NCBI RefSeq assembly: GCF_014486695.1
Contig: NZ_JACTAB010000001.1
Coordinates: 496,001 to 560,000, forward strand
Source: Flavobacterium buctense
GTDB lineage: Bacteria; Bacteroidota; Bacteroidia; Flavobacteriales; Flavobacteriaceae
Direction: 5' to 3'
Length of the DNA: 64,000 bases
A model generated the notes under the pieces. It ran no database searches. It was given only the letters and a program-made list of their open reading frames with translations, and was not told the origin of the DNA. A program made the position numbers and the translations under genes. Of the stretch, positions 47,324 to 56,944 are shown piece after piece (positions within the stretch are counted from its first letter, which is position 1; each line of letters starts with the position of its first letter).

Positions 47324-49141
47324 TTATTTATAATTCTTTTCTTTTCGTTCGAGTTCCGCTTGGAATTCTTCCATTACAGGTTTTACGGTGCTTTCGGGTA
47401 AGTCGGCGATTCTGATGTACATTAAACCATCGACAGCATTGTTGAATAATGGGTCGACATTAAAGGCCACAACGCGCGCATTTTGTTTGATGTATTTTTT
47501 AATCAATACCGGTAATCTCAAACTTCCCGGTTCTACTTCGTCTATGATTTTATCGAATTTATTTAAATCGGATTCGGTTTCATTGAAGACAAAATCTTTG
47601 TCGGCGTCTTTTAGTTTTACCTTAAATTCTTTTTTCGGGTGAATGTATTGGGCCACATAAGGATCGTAATAATGCGACTTCATAAACTCAATCATCAACG
47701 ATTTCGAGAATTCTGTAAATTGGTTACTGATACTCACGCCGCCAATCAAATATTTGTGTTCCGGATAACGCAAAGTGGTGTGTACAATCCCTTTCCATAG
47801 TAGGAACAACGGCATTGGTTTTTGTTGGTAATCATTCACAATAAACGCTCTTCCCATTTCGATGGATTGCGACATCATGCCGTACAATTCCGGTTCAAAT
47901 CGGAATAAATCTTGCAAGTAGAAACCTTCGATACCATGTTTTGGGAATATTTCAGAACCCAATCCCATGCGATACGCACCGGCAATTTGTTGGTTTTCAT
48001 CATCCCAAAGGAACATATGGTGGTAATAATTGTCGTATTGGTCTAAGTCGATGGATTCATTAGTTCCTTCACCAACCGCTCTAAAAGTGATTTCGCGCAA
48101 ACGCCCGATTTCGTGTAATATATTCGGAATCTTATCTGCCGTAACTAAGAAAACCATGTAGTTTTTACTGTGTAACAAACGATAATCGCCTTGTTTCAAC
48201 ACTTCCACTTCTTCAATGATTTTGTCGTGATTGGCAGGTTTTACAATTTGTTTCGGACTCTTAGGTGTTTTTAAATTTAGGTTGAGGTTTAAGTTTTGCG
48301 AACTCAATAGTTTGGACTCTTCGTTGAAGGAGTTGGCCAACATATAAGTTTTACGACGCAAAAATTCTGAATATTCTTCTATGGTTTTGTGTTCGTTTTG
48401 TTCGGCTACAGATATCGGTTTTCCTATGCGCACTTTAATCACTCGGTCTTTTTGTGTTAGCAATTCCGAAGGTAATTTTGCGGTTCGAAGTGTTGGATTA
48501 ATTTTGGATAAAAAGTAAAAAAAGCGACTGTTTTTAGCGTGAAAATAAATCGGCACTACCGGCACTTGGGCTTTTCTAATCACTTTAATCGCGCCTTCTT
48601 CCCAGGCTTTGTCTACTACCAATTTTCCGTCTTTGTAAGTTGAAACTTCTCCGGCAGGAAACATGCCTAAAGGTTTGCCATCACTTAAATGTCGTAGCGT
48701 TTCCTTAATTCCAATCACACTTGATTTAGCATCTTTATGATTTTCGAAAGGGTTAACCGGCATGATGTAAGGCTTCATCGGTTCGATTCGGTGTAACAAG
48801 AAATTGGCAATGATTTTGAAATTCGGCTCTCTTTCGAGCATTAATTTCAATAATAGAATACCGTCGATTCCGCCTAAAGGATGATTGGAAATGGTAATGT
48901 AAGCGCCGTCTTTGGGTAATCGTTTTAAGTCGTCTTCCGGGATTTCAAACTTTATTTGAAATTCGTCTAAAATGGCATTTAGGAATTCTACTTCGCTCAA
49001 ATGTTTGTTGCGGTCGTAGATTTTGTTTAAGGTCGAAATTTTTAAAGCTTTCATTAATAGCCAGCCACAAAAAGTTCCGAAAACCCCATATTTATCAGCG
49101 TTTATTGCTTTTGCAACTTCTTTAGCAGTAACTAAACCCAT
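47324..49141 (-). CDS. Double acyltransferase (PlsC-like plus GNAT), OlsF-like
   Basis: A 605-residue protein. I start it at 49141 (MGLVTAKEVAKAINADKYG); the longer frame to 49258 is unlikely. The N-terminal half is a PlsC/LPLAT acyltransferase: NHPLGGIDG (HxxxxD motif), MFPAGEVSTYKDGK and VPVVPIYFHAKNS. The C-terminal half is a GNAT-like N-acyltransferase (FRAVGEGTNESIDLDQYDNY, AGAYRMGLG, EMGRAFIVNDYQQKPMPLFLL). This arrangement matches OlsF-type enzymes that make ornithine or glycine lipids, aminolipids known in Flavobacteria. The substrate amino acid is not decided. It is convergent with the M48 gene. Confidence 0.85.
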   Translation of the reverse strand: MGLVTAKEVAKAINADKYGVFGTFCGWLLMKALKISTLNKIYDRNKHLSEVEFLNAILDEFQIKFEIPEDDLKRLPKDGAYITISNHPLGGIDGILLLKLMLEREPNFKIIANFLLHRIEPMKPYIMPVNPFENHKDAKSSVIGIKETLRHLSDGKPLGMFPAGEVSTYKDGKLVVDKAWEEGAIKVIRKAQVPVVPIYFHAKNSRFFYFLSKINPTLRTAKLPSELLTQKDRVIKVRIGKPISVAEQNEHKTIEEYSEFLRRKTYMLANSFNEESKLLSSQNLNLNLNLKTPKSPKQIVKPANHDKIIEEVEVLKQGDYRLLHSKNYMVFLVTADKIPNILHEIGRLREITFRAVGEGTNESIDLDQYDNYYHHMFLWDDENQQIAGAYRMGLGSEIFPKHGIEGFYLQDLFRFEPELYGMMSQSIEMGRAFIVNDYQQKPMPLFLLWKGIVHTTLRYPEHKYLIGGVSISNQFTEFSKSLMIEFMKSHYYDPYVAQYIHPKKEFKVKLKDADKDFVFNETESDLNKFDKIIDEVEPGSLRLPVLIKKYIKQNARVVAFNVDPLFNNAVDGLMYIRIADLPESTVKPVMEEFQAELERKEKNYK

Positions 49142-49275
49142 GTATACCTTTCGTTTTTGAGTAAGAAACAAAGATAGTAATTCTACTGAAATAGCTTCCA
49201 GAAAATGCAGAAATCGCCTAGTAAACTTTAATTTTTTATTATGTTTTTTGGGTTTCAAATGTTTGTGTTTTTAGC

Positions 49276-49283
49276 TACTTTTG
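49276..49283 (+). promoter_or_regulatory. Promoter -7 element of xth
   Basis: TACTTTTG is an exact TAnnTTTG about 50 nt upstream of the xth ATG. A TTTTTTGG about 24 nt further upstream is a possible -33 element. Confidence 0.6.
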
Positions 49284-49335
49284 ACACGCGGCCTTTTAGC
49301 CGAATTAAAAGGACATAAAAACTAATGTAAACTGA

Positions 49336-50097
49336 ATGAGAATTATTTCTTATAACGTAAACGGCATTCGCGCCGCGATAGCTAAAGGATTTTTGAATTG
49401 GCTGCAGCAAGCCGACCCGGATATTATTTGTCTGCAAGAAATTAAAGCCACCGAAGACCAGATACCGTTACTTGATGTTGAACTTTCGGGTTATCCTTAT
49501 CACTATTGGTTTCCGGCTACTAAAAAGGGATACAGCGGTGTAGCGATATTATCTAAAGTGAAACCTAATAAAGTGGTTTTTGGCACCGGAATTGACCATA
49601 TGGATTTTGAAGGCAGAAACCTTCGCGTTGATTTTGACGATTTCTCGGTGATGAGTTTGTATTTGCCTTCGGGCACTAATTTTGAACGATTGGATTATAA
49701 GTTCCAATACATGGATGAATTTCAAGAGTACATTGATCATTTGAAGAAAGAAATCCCCAATCTGATTATTTGTGGTGATTATAATATTTGTCATGAGGCC
49801 ATTGACATTCACGACCCCATTCGCAATAAAACGGTTTCCGGATTTTTACCGGAAGAGCGTGCTTGGCTAGATAAATTCATGAAAAAGGGTTTCATTGATA
49901 CGTTTAGATTTTTTAACAAAGAACCGCATCAATACAGTTGGTGGAGTTATCGTGCCAATGCCAGAGCTAACAACAAAGGTTGGAGAATTGATTATTGTTT
50001 GGCCAGCGAACCTATGAGAAACAGATTGTCTCGAGCAGTAATTTTGCCCGAAGCAAAGCATTCCGACCATTGTCCGGTTTTAGTAGAAATTGATTAA
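49336..50097 (+). CDS. xth: Exodeoxyribonuclease III (apurinic endonuclease)
   Basis: A 253-residue DNA-repair enzyme of the Xth family. Conserved: ISYNVNGIRAAIAKGF, DIICLQEIKA (metal Glu), GYSGVAILSK, SLYLPSGTN, ICGDYNICHEAIDI (DxN), YSWWSYRANARANNKGWRID and KHSDHCPVLV (SDH). It cuts at abasic sites and trims 3' blocks. A zinc-ribbon protein gene follows after 9 nt. Confidence 0.97.
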   Translation: MRIISYNVNGIRAAIAKGFLNWLQQADPDIICLQEIKATEDQIPLLDVELSGYPYHYWFPATKKGYSGVAILSKVKPNKVVFGTGIDHMDFEGRNLRVDFDDFSVMSLYLPSGTNFERLDYKFQYMDEFQEYIDHLKKEIPNLIICGDYNICHEAIDIHDPIRNKTVSGFLPEERAWLDKFMKKGFIDTFRFFNKEPHQYSWWSYRANARANNKGWRIDYCLASEPMRNRLSRAVILPEAKHSDHCPVLVEID

Positions 50098-50106
50098 GCT
50101 ATAACA

Positions 50107-50706
50107 ATGAATAGTAGTTGTCCAAATTGTCAGGAAGAGAATAATCCGGAGGTAAAGTTCTGCGTAAGTTGCGGACATTTATTGCCGGTCAGGGAATTGG
50201 AAAAAACGAAATTGGAAAAAACAGCAGCGGAAGTATTTGGCTATAAACCAAAAAAAAAGTTACATCCCATACTATTAGTACTCTTTGTAGTTTGTTTTTG
50301 GGCTGCTTTATTTGGAACATACACGTTACTAAATCCGTCAGTTGATGCACTAGATAAGCGAGTTGATAAGCTTAATCAGCCTATCGATACAGAACTGGCC
50401 ATGATAGCAGAAAGCATGAACAGAGGATGTCCATTTCAGGTTGATGAAATAACGGTATTGGTCAATGTTAAGGCATTGCCGAAAAAAACGATTCAGTACA
50501 ACTACGAATTGAATGACATCACAAAAGCTGAAATCAATTTAGATACGGTAAAAAAATATGTTTTTCCCAATCTTTTGAAAAACACCAAGGAGAACCCGGA
50601 GGGCCAATCATTACGAGATAAACAAGTAACTTTCAAATATAATTACTCAGATAAAAATGGAGAACACGTAATGGAATATGTGGTTACTCCCGATATGTAC
50701 AAATAA
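50107..50706 (+). CDS. Zinc-ribbon membrane protein
   Basis: A 199-residue protein with an N-terminal double-CxxC zinc ribbon (CPNCQEENNPEVKFCVSCGH), a charged linker, one transmembrane helix (ILLVLFVVCFWAALFGTYTLL, about residues 57-77) and an external domain (about 80-199) of no recognised family. The ribbon would be cytosolic. Probably co-transcribed with xth upstream (9 nt) and the OmpA-like lipoprotein downstream (18 nt). Confidence 0.8.
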   Translation: MNSSCPNCQEENNPEVKFCVSCGHLLPVRELEKTKLEKTAAEVFGYKPKKKLHPILLVLFVVCFWAALFGTYTLLNPSVDALDKRVDKLNQPIDTELAMIAESMNRGCPFQVDEITVLVNVKALPKKTIQYNYELNDITKAEINLDTVKKYVFPNLLKNTKENPEGQSLRDKQVTFKYNYSDKNGEHVMEYVVTPDMYK

Positions 50707-50724
50707 AATAAAAAAAGATAACTT

Positions 50725-51690
50725 ATGATAAAAAGAATAGTTTTAGGAGTAGTAGTATTGACAGTACTGTCATCCTGTGTGTCTAAAAAGATATACAACG
50801 ATTTAGAGAACAAATACACCGATTTAAAAAAAGAGAATCGTTCGCTTTCTGATGAAGTGGATGAATTGCACAAGGCGAATGCAGAGTTTGATTCGGTTAA
50901 CAAATCATTGACCGCTGAGTTGGCAAAGTTAAAAGCAGACCGAGACAAATTGCAAGCCGATTGTACGGCTACCACCAACAATTTAAAAGCATTGCAGGAA
51001 TCCTATGCCGCTTTAGAGAAAAACAGCAACGATGCTTTGGAAACCAACATGAGTAAAAACCGAGAATTGTTAGCCCAATTGGAAGCCAAAGAAAAAGCCC
51101 TGGCTGCTGAGCAAGACCGGTTGAACAAATTGAGAGACGAATTGGCTTCCAGTACGCAACGTTTGAACGAATTGGAAAGTATGATTGCCGCCAAAGATGC
51201 TGCCATGAAAAAGCTGAAAGATACGTTGTCAAAAGCACTGAATGCCTTTGAAGGAAAAGGATTGACGGTAGAAATGAAAAACGGCAAAGTATATGTTTCT
51301 ATGGAAAACAAATTGTTGTTCCAAACCGGAAGTTGGGCTGTTGGTTCAGAAGGAAGAAAAGCCGTGGTTGAAGTGGGTAAAGTATTGGCGCAAAACCCTG
51401 ATATTACTGTTTTGATTGAAGGCCACACCGATAACGATAAAATACTTGGAAGTATTGGCGGCGGCATCGAAAGTAACTGGGATTTATCGACTAAAAGAGC
51501 TACAGCGATAGTAAATATTTTAGGAGAAAACAGTGGCATTCAGAAGAAGAATTTGACTGCAGCCGGTCGAGGTGAATATGCCCCGATTATGAGCAACGAT
51601 TCGCCGGAAGGCAAAGCCAAAAACAGAAGAATAGAAATTATATTGACCCCTAAATTGGATGAGATTTCCAAAATGTTGAATGAGTTTTAA
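50725..51690 (+). CDS. OmpA-family lipoprotein with coiled coil
   Basis: A 321-residue lipoprotein (lipobox LSSCVSKK). Residues about 25-170 are a heptad-rich coiled coil (NRSLSDEVDELHKANAEF, AEQDRLNKLRDELASS), and the C-terminus is an OmpA/MotB peptidoglycan-binding domain: TVLIEGHTDNDKI, NWDLSTKRATAIVNIL, AAGRGEYAPI and KAKNRRIEIIL (Asp and Arg for diaminopimelate). It ties the outer membrane to the cell wall across the periplasm. A terminator follows. Confidence 0.93.
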   Translation: MIKRIVLGVVVLTVLSSCVSKKIYNDLENKYTDLKKENRSLSDEVDELHKANAEFDSVNKSLTAELAKLKADRDKLQADCTATTNNLKALQESYAALEKNSNDALETNMSKNRELLAQLEAKEKALAAEQDRLNKLRDELASSTQRLNELESMIAAKDAAMKKLKDTLSKALNAFEGKGLTVEMKNGKVYVSMENKLLFQTGSWAVGSEGRKAVVEVGKVLAQNPDITVLIEGHTDNDKILGSIGGGIESNWDLSTKRATAIVNILGENSGIQKKNLTAAGRGEYAPIMSNDSPEGKAKNRRIEIILTPKLDEISKMLNEF

Positions 51691-51718
51691 AAGACAGGTG
51701 CTAAGGTGCTAAGAGACT

Positions 51719-51753
51719 AAGGTTCTGAGTTTTTTGCTTAGAACCTTTTTTTT
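51719..51753 (+). terminator. Terminator after the OmpA-like lipoprotein gene
   Basis: Stem AAGGTTCT / AGAACCTT (51719-51726 with 51740-51747), T-run to 51753. Confidence 0.75.
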
Positions 51754-51782
51754 CAAACGATTCCAAAAAATGTGTTAATCGG

Positions 51783-51814
51783 TTGAAATTAACGGGACTA
51801 TTATTTTACTTTTG
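51783..51814 (+). promoter_or_regulatory. Promoter of the aldo/keto reductase gene
   Basis: Exact -7 element TACTTTTG at 51807-51814, with TTG at 51783-51785 as a possible -33 element. The ATG is 20 nt further on. Confidence 0.65.
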
Positions 51815-51834
51815 CGCATCGAAAAACAACACCA

Positions 51835-52869
51835 ATGAACTACACTACTATACCGAATACTGATATCAAAGTCAGCAAAGTCTGTTTGGGCACGATGACT
51901 TTTGGGGAACAAAATACCGAAAGCGATGCGCATGCTCAGTTGGATTATGCTGTTGAAAAAGGCGTTAATTTTATTGATACTGCGGAAATGTATCCGATTG
52001 CGGCTCGTCAAGCTACATTGGGCTTGACCGAGAAATATATTGGTACATGGTTGAAAAAATCAGGAAAACGAGATGATTTGGTAATTGCTACTAAAATTGC
52101 CGGACCAAATCGCGGTATGGAATACATTCGCCAACCGTTGAATTTTTCTAAGCAAAGTATTCACGAAGCGGTTAATTTAAGTTTAAAAAACCTGCAAACG
52201 GATTATATCGATTTGTACCAAATGCATTGGCCGGAGCGAGTGATGAACATGTTTGGTCAACGTGGGGTAACTAAGATTGACAACCAATGGCAGGATAATT
52301 TCTTTGAAGTATTGAGTGTTTATGACGGTTTGATTAAAGAAGGTAAAATTAAACACATTGGGGTTTCGAATGAGAATCCGTATGGTGTAATGAAGTTTTT
52401 AAATGAAAGCGAAAAACACCATTTGCCCAGAATAGCTACCATTCAAAATCCCTATTCTTTGTTGAATCGGTTGTTTGAAGTTGGTTTGTCTGAAATTTGT
52501 TTGCGTGAAAATGTGGGTTTGATGGCTTATTCTCCTTTAGGGTTTAGCTTCTTAACCGGGAAACATTTGAACGGAATTCAGCCTGATTCCAGATTGGGTA
52601 TATTTCCGCAGTTCAGTCGTTATTCTAATGAGAATTGTAAAAAGGCGACCTTTTTGTATCAAGAATTGGCACAAGCACATGGATTAACGTTAACCCAAAT
52701 GGCTTTGGCTTTTGTGAACCAACAGGATTTTGTGATGTCAACCATTATTGGTGCCACCAAAATGGAACAACTTCAGGAGAACATTGCCGCTTTTGAAGTG
52801 CAATTGTCCCCTGAAGTCATTGCCGGAATAAATAAAATTCAAGCGGTATTTCCTGATCCTGCTCCTTGA
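51835..52869 (+). CDS. Aldo/keto reductase, Tas-like
   Basis: A 344-residue NADPH-dependent reductase. The catalytic tetrad appears as Asp and Tyr in FIDTAEMYPI, Lys in DLVIATKIAGPN and His in LYQMHWPER. Later SPLGFSFLTGKH and ATKMEQLQEN form the cofactor-binding region. The extra sequence between strands (RGMEYIRQPLNFSKQSIHEA) and the Tas-like IAARQATLG match the Tas group of E. coli. The substrate is unknown. It has its own promoter and terminator. Confidence 0.92.
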   Translation: MNYTTIPNTDIKVSKVCLGTMTFGEQNTESDAHAQLDYAVEKGVNFIDTAEMYPIAARQATLGLTEKYIGTWLKKSGKRDDLVIATKIAGPNRGMEYIRQPLNFSKQSIHEAVNLSLKNLQTDYIDLYQMHWPERVMNMFGQRGVTKIDNQWQDNFFEVLSVYDGLIKEGKIKHIGVSNENPYGVMKFLNESEKHHLPRIATIQNPYSLLNRLFEVGLSEICLRENVGLMAYSPLGFSFLTGKHLNGIQPDSRLGIFPQFSRYSNENCKKATFLYQELAQAHGLTLTQMALAFVNQQDFVMSTIIGATKMEQLQENIAAFEVQLSPEVIAGINKIQAVFPDPAP

Positions 52870-52950
52870 TCAATATAGTTTGTGCTAAAGTTGAAGTGCC
52901 TTTATCCTATACTATCTGTTTAGAGTACTTTTGACAAATAGTTTAGAAGA

Positions 52951-52985
52951 AAAAAGAAGTTTTGGGAAACCAAAACTTCTTTTTT
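52951..52985. terminator. Strong bidirectional terminator after the aldo/keto reductase gene
   Basis: 15-bp stem AAAAAGAAGTTTTGG / CCAAAACTTCTTTTT closed by a GAAA tetraloop, shared by the convergent T9SS hydrolase gene. Confidence 0.9.
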
Positions 52986-52990
52986 GTTTA

Positions 52991-55900
52991 TTATTCAACG
53001 GCTATTAAGTGACTTTCTACTTGATTATCAATATAAATTTTCAAAATGTAAATGCCTTTTATCAGACCATTGACAGAAAGTGTTGCTTTGTTGTTTTTAA
53101 TGTCAATTTTTGATTTTGAAATTCCTAGAATATCAAACAATTCTCCTGAGATGACAGCTTGTTTCTCCGGTTGTTTGTCTTTGGTTTTCAAATCAATATT
53201 TACAATATCTTTTGAGGGATTAGGATAAATAGTATAAAAGGATTGACTTTGTTTCTGCAAGGACGTGATTTCAATTATTTCAAAAGGGAATTCCGTCCAT
53301 TCGCTCCAGCCACAACCATTTTTCACCCGAAAGCGAACACCGGTTTGGCCAACTCCCATTGGACAAATTTCGCGCGTGTCTCCGGATCCTGTAATCATTA
53401 TTAAGTTGTTCAAGGTAGTCCACTCCCAATTTGAACCCGTAGTAATTTCAGATGAAGTTAGGCCACCATACACCGCTTTAATCTTGTTTGAATTGTTTAA
53501 TTCAGGGATTGAATAGCTATAGTTATTTCCGGTACTTAAGCAAAGAGTTTGACTTGTATTGGCCGTTCCGTAGACAATTTCAGTGAATGTTGGAGAGCCA
53601 ACCCAAATGGTTTTGATTAGTTTTTGGCCATTTTGAAAAACAGCGGTTATGGTCCCTTCACCAATTTCAGTTCCTTTGACCACAATAGTATAGCCTGATT
53701 GGCTAATGATTTCAAGATTTGGAGTGATTGACCAATTGATCACTGCACTCGGAACGGAACAAATGTTTGTAAAACTATAGGAACTATTAGTGTTTAAACA
53801 AATTCTGTCCAAACCAACCAAAACATTTGGCTCTACAGGGAAATAAGGTGCTTGAGGTTGGCCGGCTAATTCTTTAAGGAGCCAATTTACACTTTCTTTT
53901 GTGAAAGAAGTGTGTTGGGTGTTTTCACTTAAACCAAAATAGCTGTCAAAGGGGGTTAAGTTATTCGTTGGGCATTTTAAGTTAGTATTTAATGGATTTG
54001 CCCAATTCTGATTAGGTTGCAAATGACCCAATGCAGAAAAGGAAGGGATGAAAGAGTGGATTGGATTAAATTCATGTAAATACCATTCTGACCCTCCTAA
54101 CATTTGGCTTATACTAAAGATAAAATTGGTGATAGATAAATTATTTACGGACCAATTAGTTAATGGATAAGTTCCAGGAACCGGAATTGTATTCTGAGTC
54201 GGATTAGCAATTTCACTTTGCGCACCAAAATAACCGCCGGGAACATTATCCATATTACCTCTTGGGTTATAATTGGGTGATTTGGTGGTTCTATCATTGA
54301 ATAGCTTTTTGAACCTCGCTATTTTTGTGTCTCCACTGCCACTTGATGGGAGGAAATTAGCTTCCAAAGAGGCAATGTGAATTCTAAAAGTAACTGAGCC
54401 TATAGGCGAGCTTATGTTTACTCTTTGAAACCCTCTGAGGTTTAAAACCTTTTCATTATCATTCGCAAAAGAGTAAAAAGCTTGTCCGTTAGCAGTTACA
54501 GTTTGTTTTGAACCTGAAAGGGATCCATTAACCAAAGATATTTTTCTTAAGTTCATTGGCCAACCATTTGAATTGGTAAGACCGTTAGTGAATTGGTTGT
54601 TGTAATGTTGTTGGAAGAAAGTATTTCCACGGTTTATTGGCATTCCTTGTGAGGTTGTTTGGGCATTCAAAAAGTTTTGATTTACTAAGTGATAATTGGA
54701 TCCTTCTTTGTGAAACTCAATTAATTGTTGTTGGGCTGCCGGAGAAGCCAGCTCTTTATCATAAAATGCTTTAGCTTCATGGCTACTATTTTTTACTAAG
54801 TTCAATAAGGCCTGATCACCCATTGGAATATTGGCGCCAAGATGCGGGCTATCAATGCTTACCCATAAATAGGTATTATGAGGGATATTGTTTTTTTCCA
54901 TGTAAGCCAAAGCATATCTTGAAATTTGGCCGCCCATACTTGGACCAATTACGGCAATGTTGTTCGTACTTCCATTAGTGACTAATAATTGTTTGGTTTG
55001 AATTAGCAGTTTTACTAAGGCCATTGCATTGCTTTCTATATAATAGGCTCCGCCATCAATTGCTACGGTTTGACCATTTTGTAAATTGGTGGTGGTGTAT
55101 TTTGGGTGATTCACCATTATTACGTCATATCCTAATGACCTCAATTTGTCCATAAGTTTTTCCTTTGCACCGATTCCATTGTAATACTCCATTAAATCAA
55201 CCATGGCTCTGTGTTTATCAGGGTCAAATAAACCATTAGTGGTGTTTCTTGCCGAACAATCCGGAATGTTTTCACAATCGCAATCTTCTATCTTGCGTTT
55301 GTCTCCGGGATCAAAACCGTCAATAATGATTATTGGTTTTCTTATTTTTTTATCCGTATTGGTATTGCCATAAAATACTCGATACTCAATTTTTGCTTTA
55401 ATGGTTGGATCACCGGCAACATAGCCGGTAAAAGGAATGTCGGCTTGTAATTGAAAGTCTTGTTTGTAAGGGTCATTTGCAAAGCAGCTAGCCAAAGCGT
55501 CTCTAGTTGTGCTTTGCACTAGTTGAAAGAAAATTTTTCCATAGGTAGTAAGTGTCGTATTATCTGTATAGGTAATAGTAAATGTGCTTATTTTTTCACC
55601 GCTGGTTGCATAACTCACCGTTATGTTTTGATTAGTAAGTACTTGAGAGTTAATTAAAGTTCGATTTATACCATCACCAAAATTAGCCACTAAAGTTTTT
55701 ATGTTTTTAGTGCCGTTTTTAAAATATAAATCATTTCTAATCTTATACGTAACTGAAGTCCCCGAAACATAATCTTTAGTTGGCGAAACAATAGTGGTGT
55801 TTAGCATATAGAAAGGAACCTTGCCACTAATTTGGACAAACTTATTTGTTGAAGTATTGAATGTTAGTCCACCTTGACTTGGAGCATCTTCGTTATAATT

Positions 55901-56263
55901 CAAAATGTGATACTGTGTATTCAGTATGGATAAATCGACCTGATTTTCTGCTGTAGTAGTAGCAATTAAATTTCTGAAATTGTTAAGCGTAGTGAATTTT
56001 GTGCCATTGCTTGCCCTGTTCATTTCATCCAATGCTTGTTGGAAATAATTAAAGTTAGCCGTATTAAAAGTTGGTGTAGCATTAAAGTTATAAATATTGG
56101 CTACTTGAATAACTCTCTCGTAAATGATACCACTAGTTATACTAGTTTGGTTGATGTTTGATAGTTGCTGGTCTAAACTAATGTTTTCTCCGGCCGGAAT
56201 AGTTTGTGCGCCAGCCTCAAGACATAAAGTTGAAGCCAGCAGAAAATAATAGAATTTTTTCAT
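52991..56263 (-). CDS. Large secreted alpha/beta-hydrolase with T9SS sorting domain
   Basis: A 1090-residue secreted protein with signal peptide (cleavage after EAGAQ). An N-terminal beta-rich region (about residues 20-300, with TYTDNTTLTTYG) precedes an alpha/beta-hydrolase core: PIIIIDGFDPGDKR (oxyanion strand), then VIGPSMGGQISRYALAYME with the nucleophile Ser in G-x-S-x-G, and ISIDSPHLGANIP. The C-terminus has a Por/T9SS type A domain beginning FYTIYPNPSKDIVNID and ending IKGIYILKIYIDNQVESH, so it is exported across the outer membrane. A lipase or esterase activity is likely; the substrate is unknown. A long Ig-like region (about 780-1000) lies between. Confidence 0.88.
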   Translation of the reverse strand: MKKFYYFLLASTLCLEAGAQTIPAGENISLDQQLSNINQTSITSGIIYERVIQVANIYNFNATPTFNTANFNYFQQALDEMNRASNGTKFTTLNNFRNLIATTTAENQVDLSILNTQYHILNYNEDAPSQGGLTFNTSTNKFVQISGKVPFYMLNTTIVSPTKDYVSGTSVTYKIRNDLYFKNGTKNIKTLVANFGDGINRTLINSQVLTNQNITVSYATSGEKISTFTITYTDNTTLTTYGKIFFQLVQSTTRDALASCFANDPYKQDFQLQADIPFTGYVAGDPTIKAKIEYRVFYGNTNTDKKIRKPIIIIDGFDPGDKRKIEDCDCENIPDCSARNTTNGLFDPDKHRAMVDLMEYYNGIGAKEKLMDKLRSLGYDVIMVNHPKYTTTNLQNGQTVAIDGGAYYIESNAMALVKLLIQTKQLLVTNGSTNNIAVIGPSMGGQISRYALAYMEKNNIPHNTYLWVSIDSPHLGANIPMGDQALLNLVKNSSHEAKAFYDKELASPAAQQQLIEFHKEGSNYHLVNQNFLNAQTTSQGMPINRGNTFFQQHYNNQFTNGLTNSNGWPMNLRKISLVNGSLSGSKQTVTANGQAFYSFANDNEKVLNLRGFQRVNISSPIGSVTFRIHIASLEANFLPSSGSGDTKIARFKKLFNDRTTKSPNYNPRGNMDNVPGGYFGAQSEIANPTQNTIPVPGTYPLTNWSVNNLSITNFIFSISQMLGGSEWYLHEFNPIHSFIPSFSALGHLQPNQNWANPLNTNLKCPTNNLTPFDSYFGLSENTQHTSFTKESVNWLLKELAGQPQAPYFPVEPNVLVGLDRICLNTNSSYSFTNICSVPSAVINWSITPNLEIISQSGYTIVVKGTEIGEGTITAVFQNGQKLIKTIWVGSPTFTEIVYGTANTSQTLCLSTGNNYSYSIPELNNSNKIKAVYGGLTSSEITTGSNWEWTTLNNLIMITGSGDTREICPMGVGQTGVRFRVKNGCGWSEWTEFPFEIIEITSLQKQSQSFYTIYPNPSKDIVNIDLKTKDKQPEKQAVISGELFDILGISKSKIDIKNNKATLSVNGLIKGIYILKIYIDNQVESHLIAVE

Positions 56264-56313
56264 ACTTTTGTTTGCTTTTGGGTTAGTAAAATTGTTTTTA
56301 TTAATCTAATTAT

Positions 56314-56341
56314 GGGTTGCTATTCCACTAGCAACCCTTTT
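56314..56341. terminator. Hairpin after the stop of the first tandem lipoprotein gene
   Basis: Stem GGGTTGCTA / TAGCAACCC (56314-56322 with 56329-56337), directly downstream of the stop at 56342 on the minus strand. The T-run is on the plus-strand side, so terminator efficiency for the minus-strand gene is doubtful. Confidence 0.5.
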
Positions 56342-56944
56342 TTATGGAAACACTACGTTCGATAATGTATCCCATTTGATGTCGAAACGACCATTTGTAA
56401 TTTCAATAATATCTGTACTGTTAGCACTATTTTTAACTTGACAACTAAATGTTCCGGATATTATCCTATTGTAAAAATCATATTTAGTGATTATTAATAC
56501 CCCTGAATTTTCGAAAGAACGATAAAATTGATAACTATTGGTGTTTTGGTCAAATACTCTACAATGAATATAATTATGATTGTATCCATCAATACTATTC
56601 ATGCCATTTGATTCATTAATAATATAATTTCCAGCGCCTAGTTGATGCACACCCTGCATGTGAATCAAGATTTTAGAAGTTTTATTGCTTTTTAGATCAC
56701 GAATATCTAATTCATAATAATCAGTGGGGTTTGGATAACCACCATAGAAGCTCGCTCCAGCATTGCTTCCGCCTACAGAACCAGTTCCATCTCTGGGTTT
56801 AACAAGCTTGCCATCAATCAAGCACCCAAAAGTATTAGCCCCGGTTTGAGTTATGGGTGGTAATTGTCCTTCAGGATTGCTGTTTGAATCGTTTGAGCAA
56901 CCGCTTAGGAGGCCAATTAGTAATATTGTAATTAGATTTTTCAT
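56342..56944 (-). CDS. Lipoprotein of unknown function, tandem copy 1
   Basis: A 200-residue lipoprotein (MKNLITILLIGLLSGCS) with a tether SNSNPEGQLPPITQTGANTF. The mature domain is beta-rich (ELDIRDLKSNKTSKILIHMQ, YQFYRSFENSGVLIITKYDF) and ends with ITNGRFDIKWDTL. The first 40 residues are nearly the same as in the downstream-coordinate neighbour at 57003, although the rest has diverged widely. No function known. Confidence 0.8.
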   Translation of the reverse strand: MKNLITILLIGLLSGCSNDSNSNPEGQLPPITQTGANTFGCLIDGKLVKPRDGTGSVGGSNAGASFYGGYPNPTDYYELDIRDLKSNKTSKILIHMQGVHQLGAGNYIINESNGMNSIDGYNHNYIHCRVFDQNTNSYQFYRSFENSGVLIITKYDFYNRIISGTFSCQVKNSANSTDIIEITNGRFDIKWDTLSNVVFP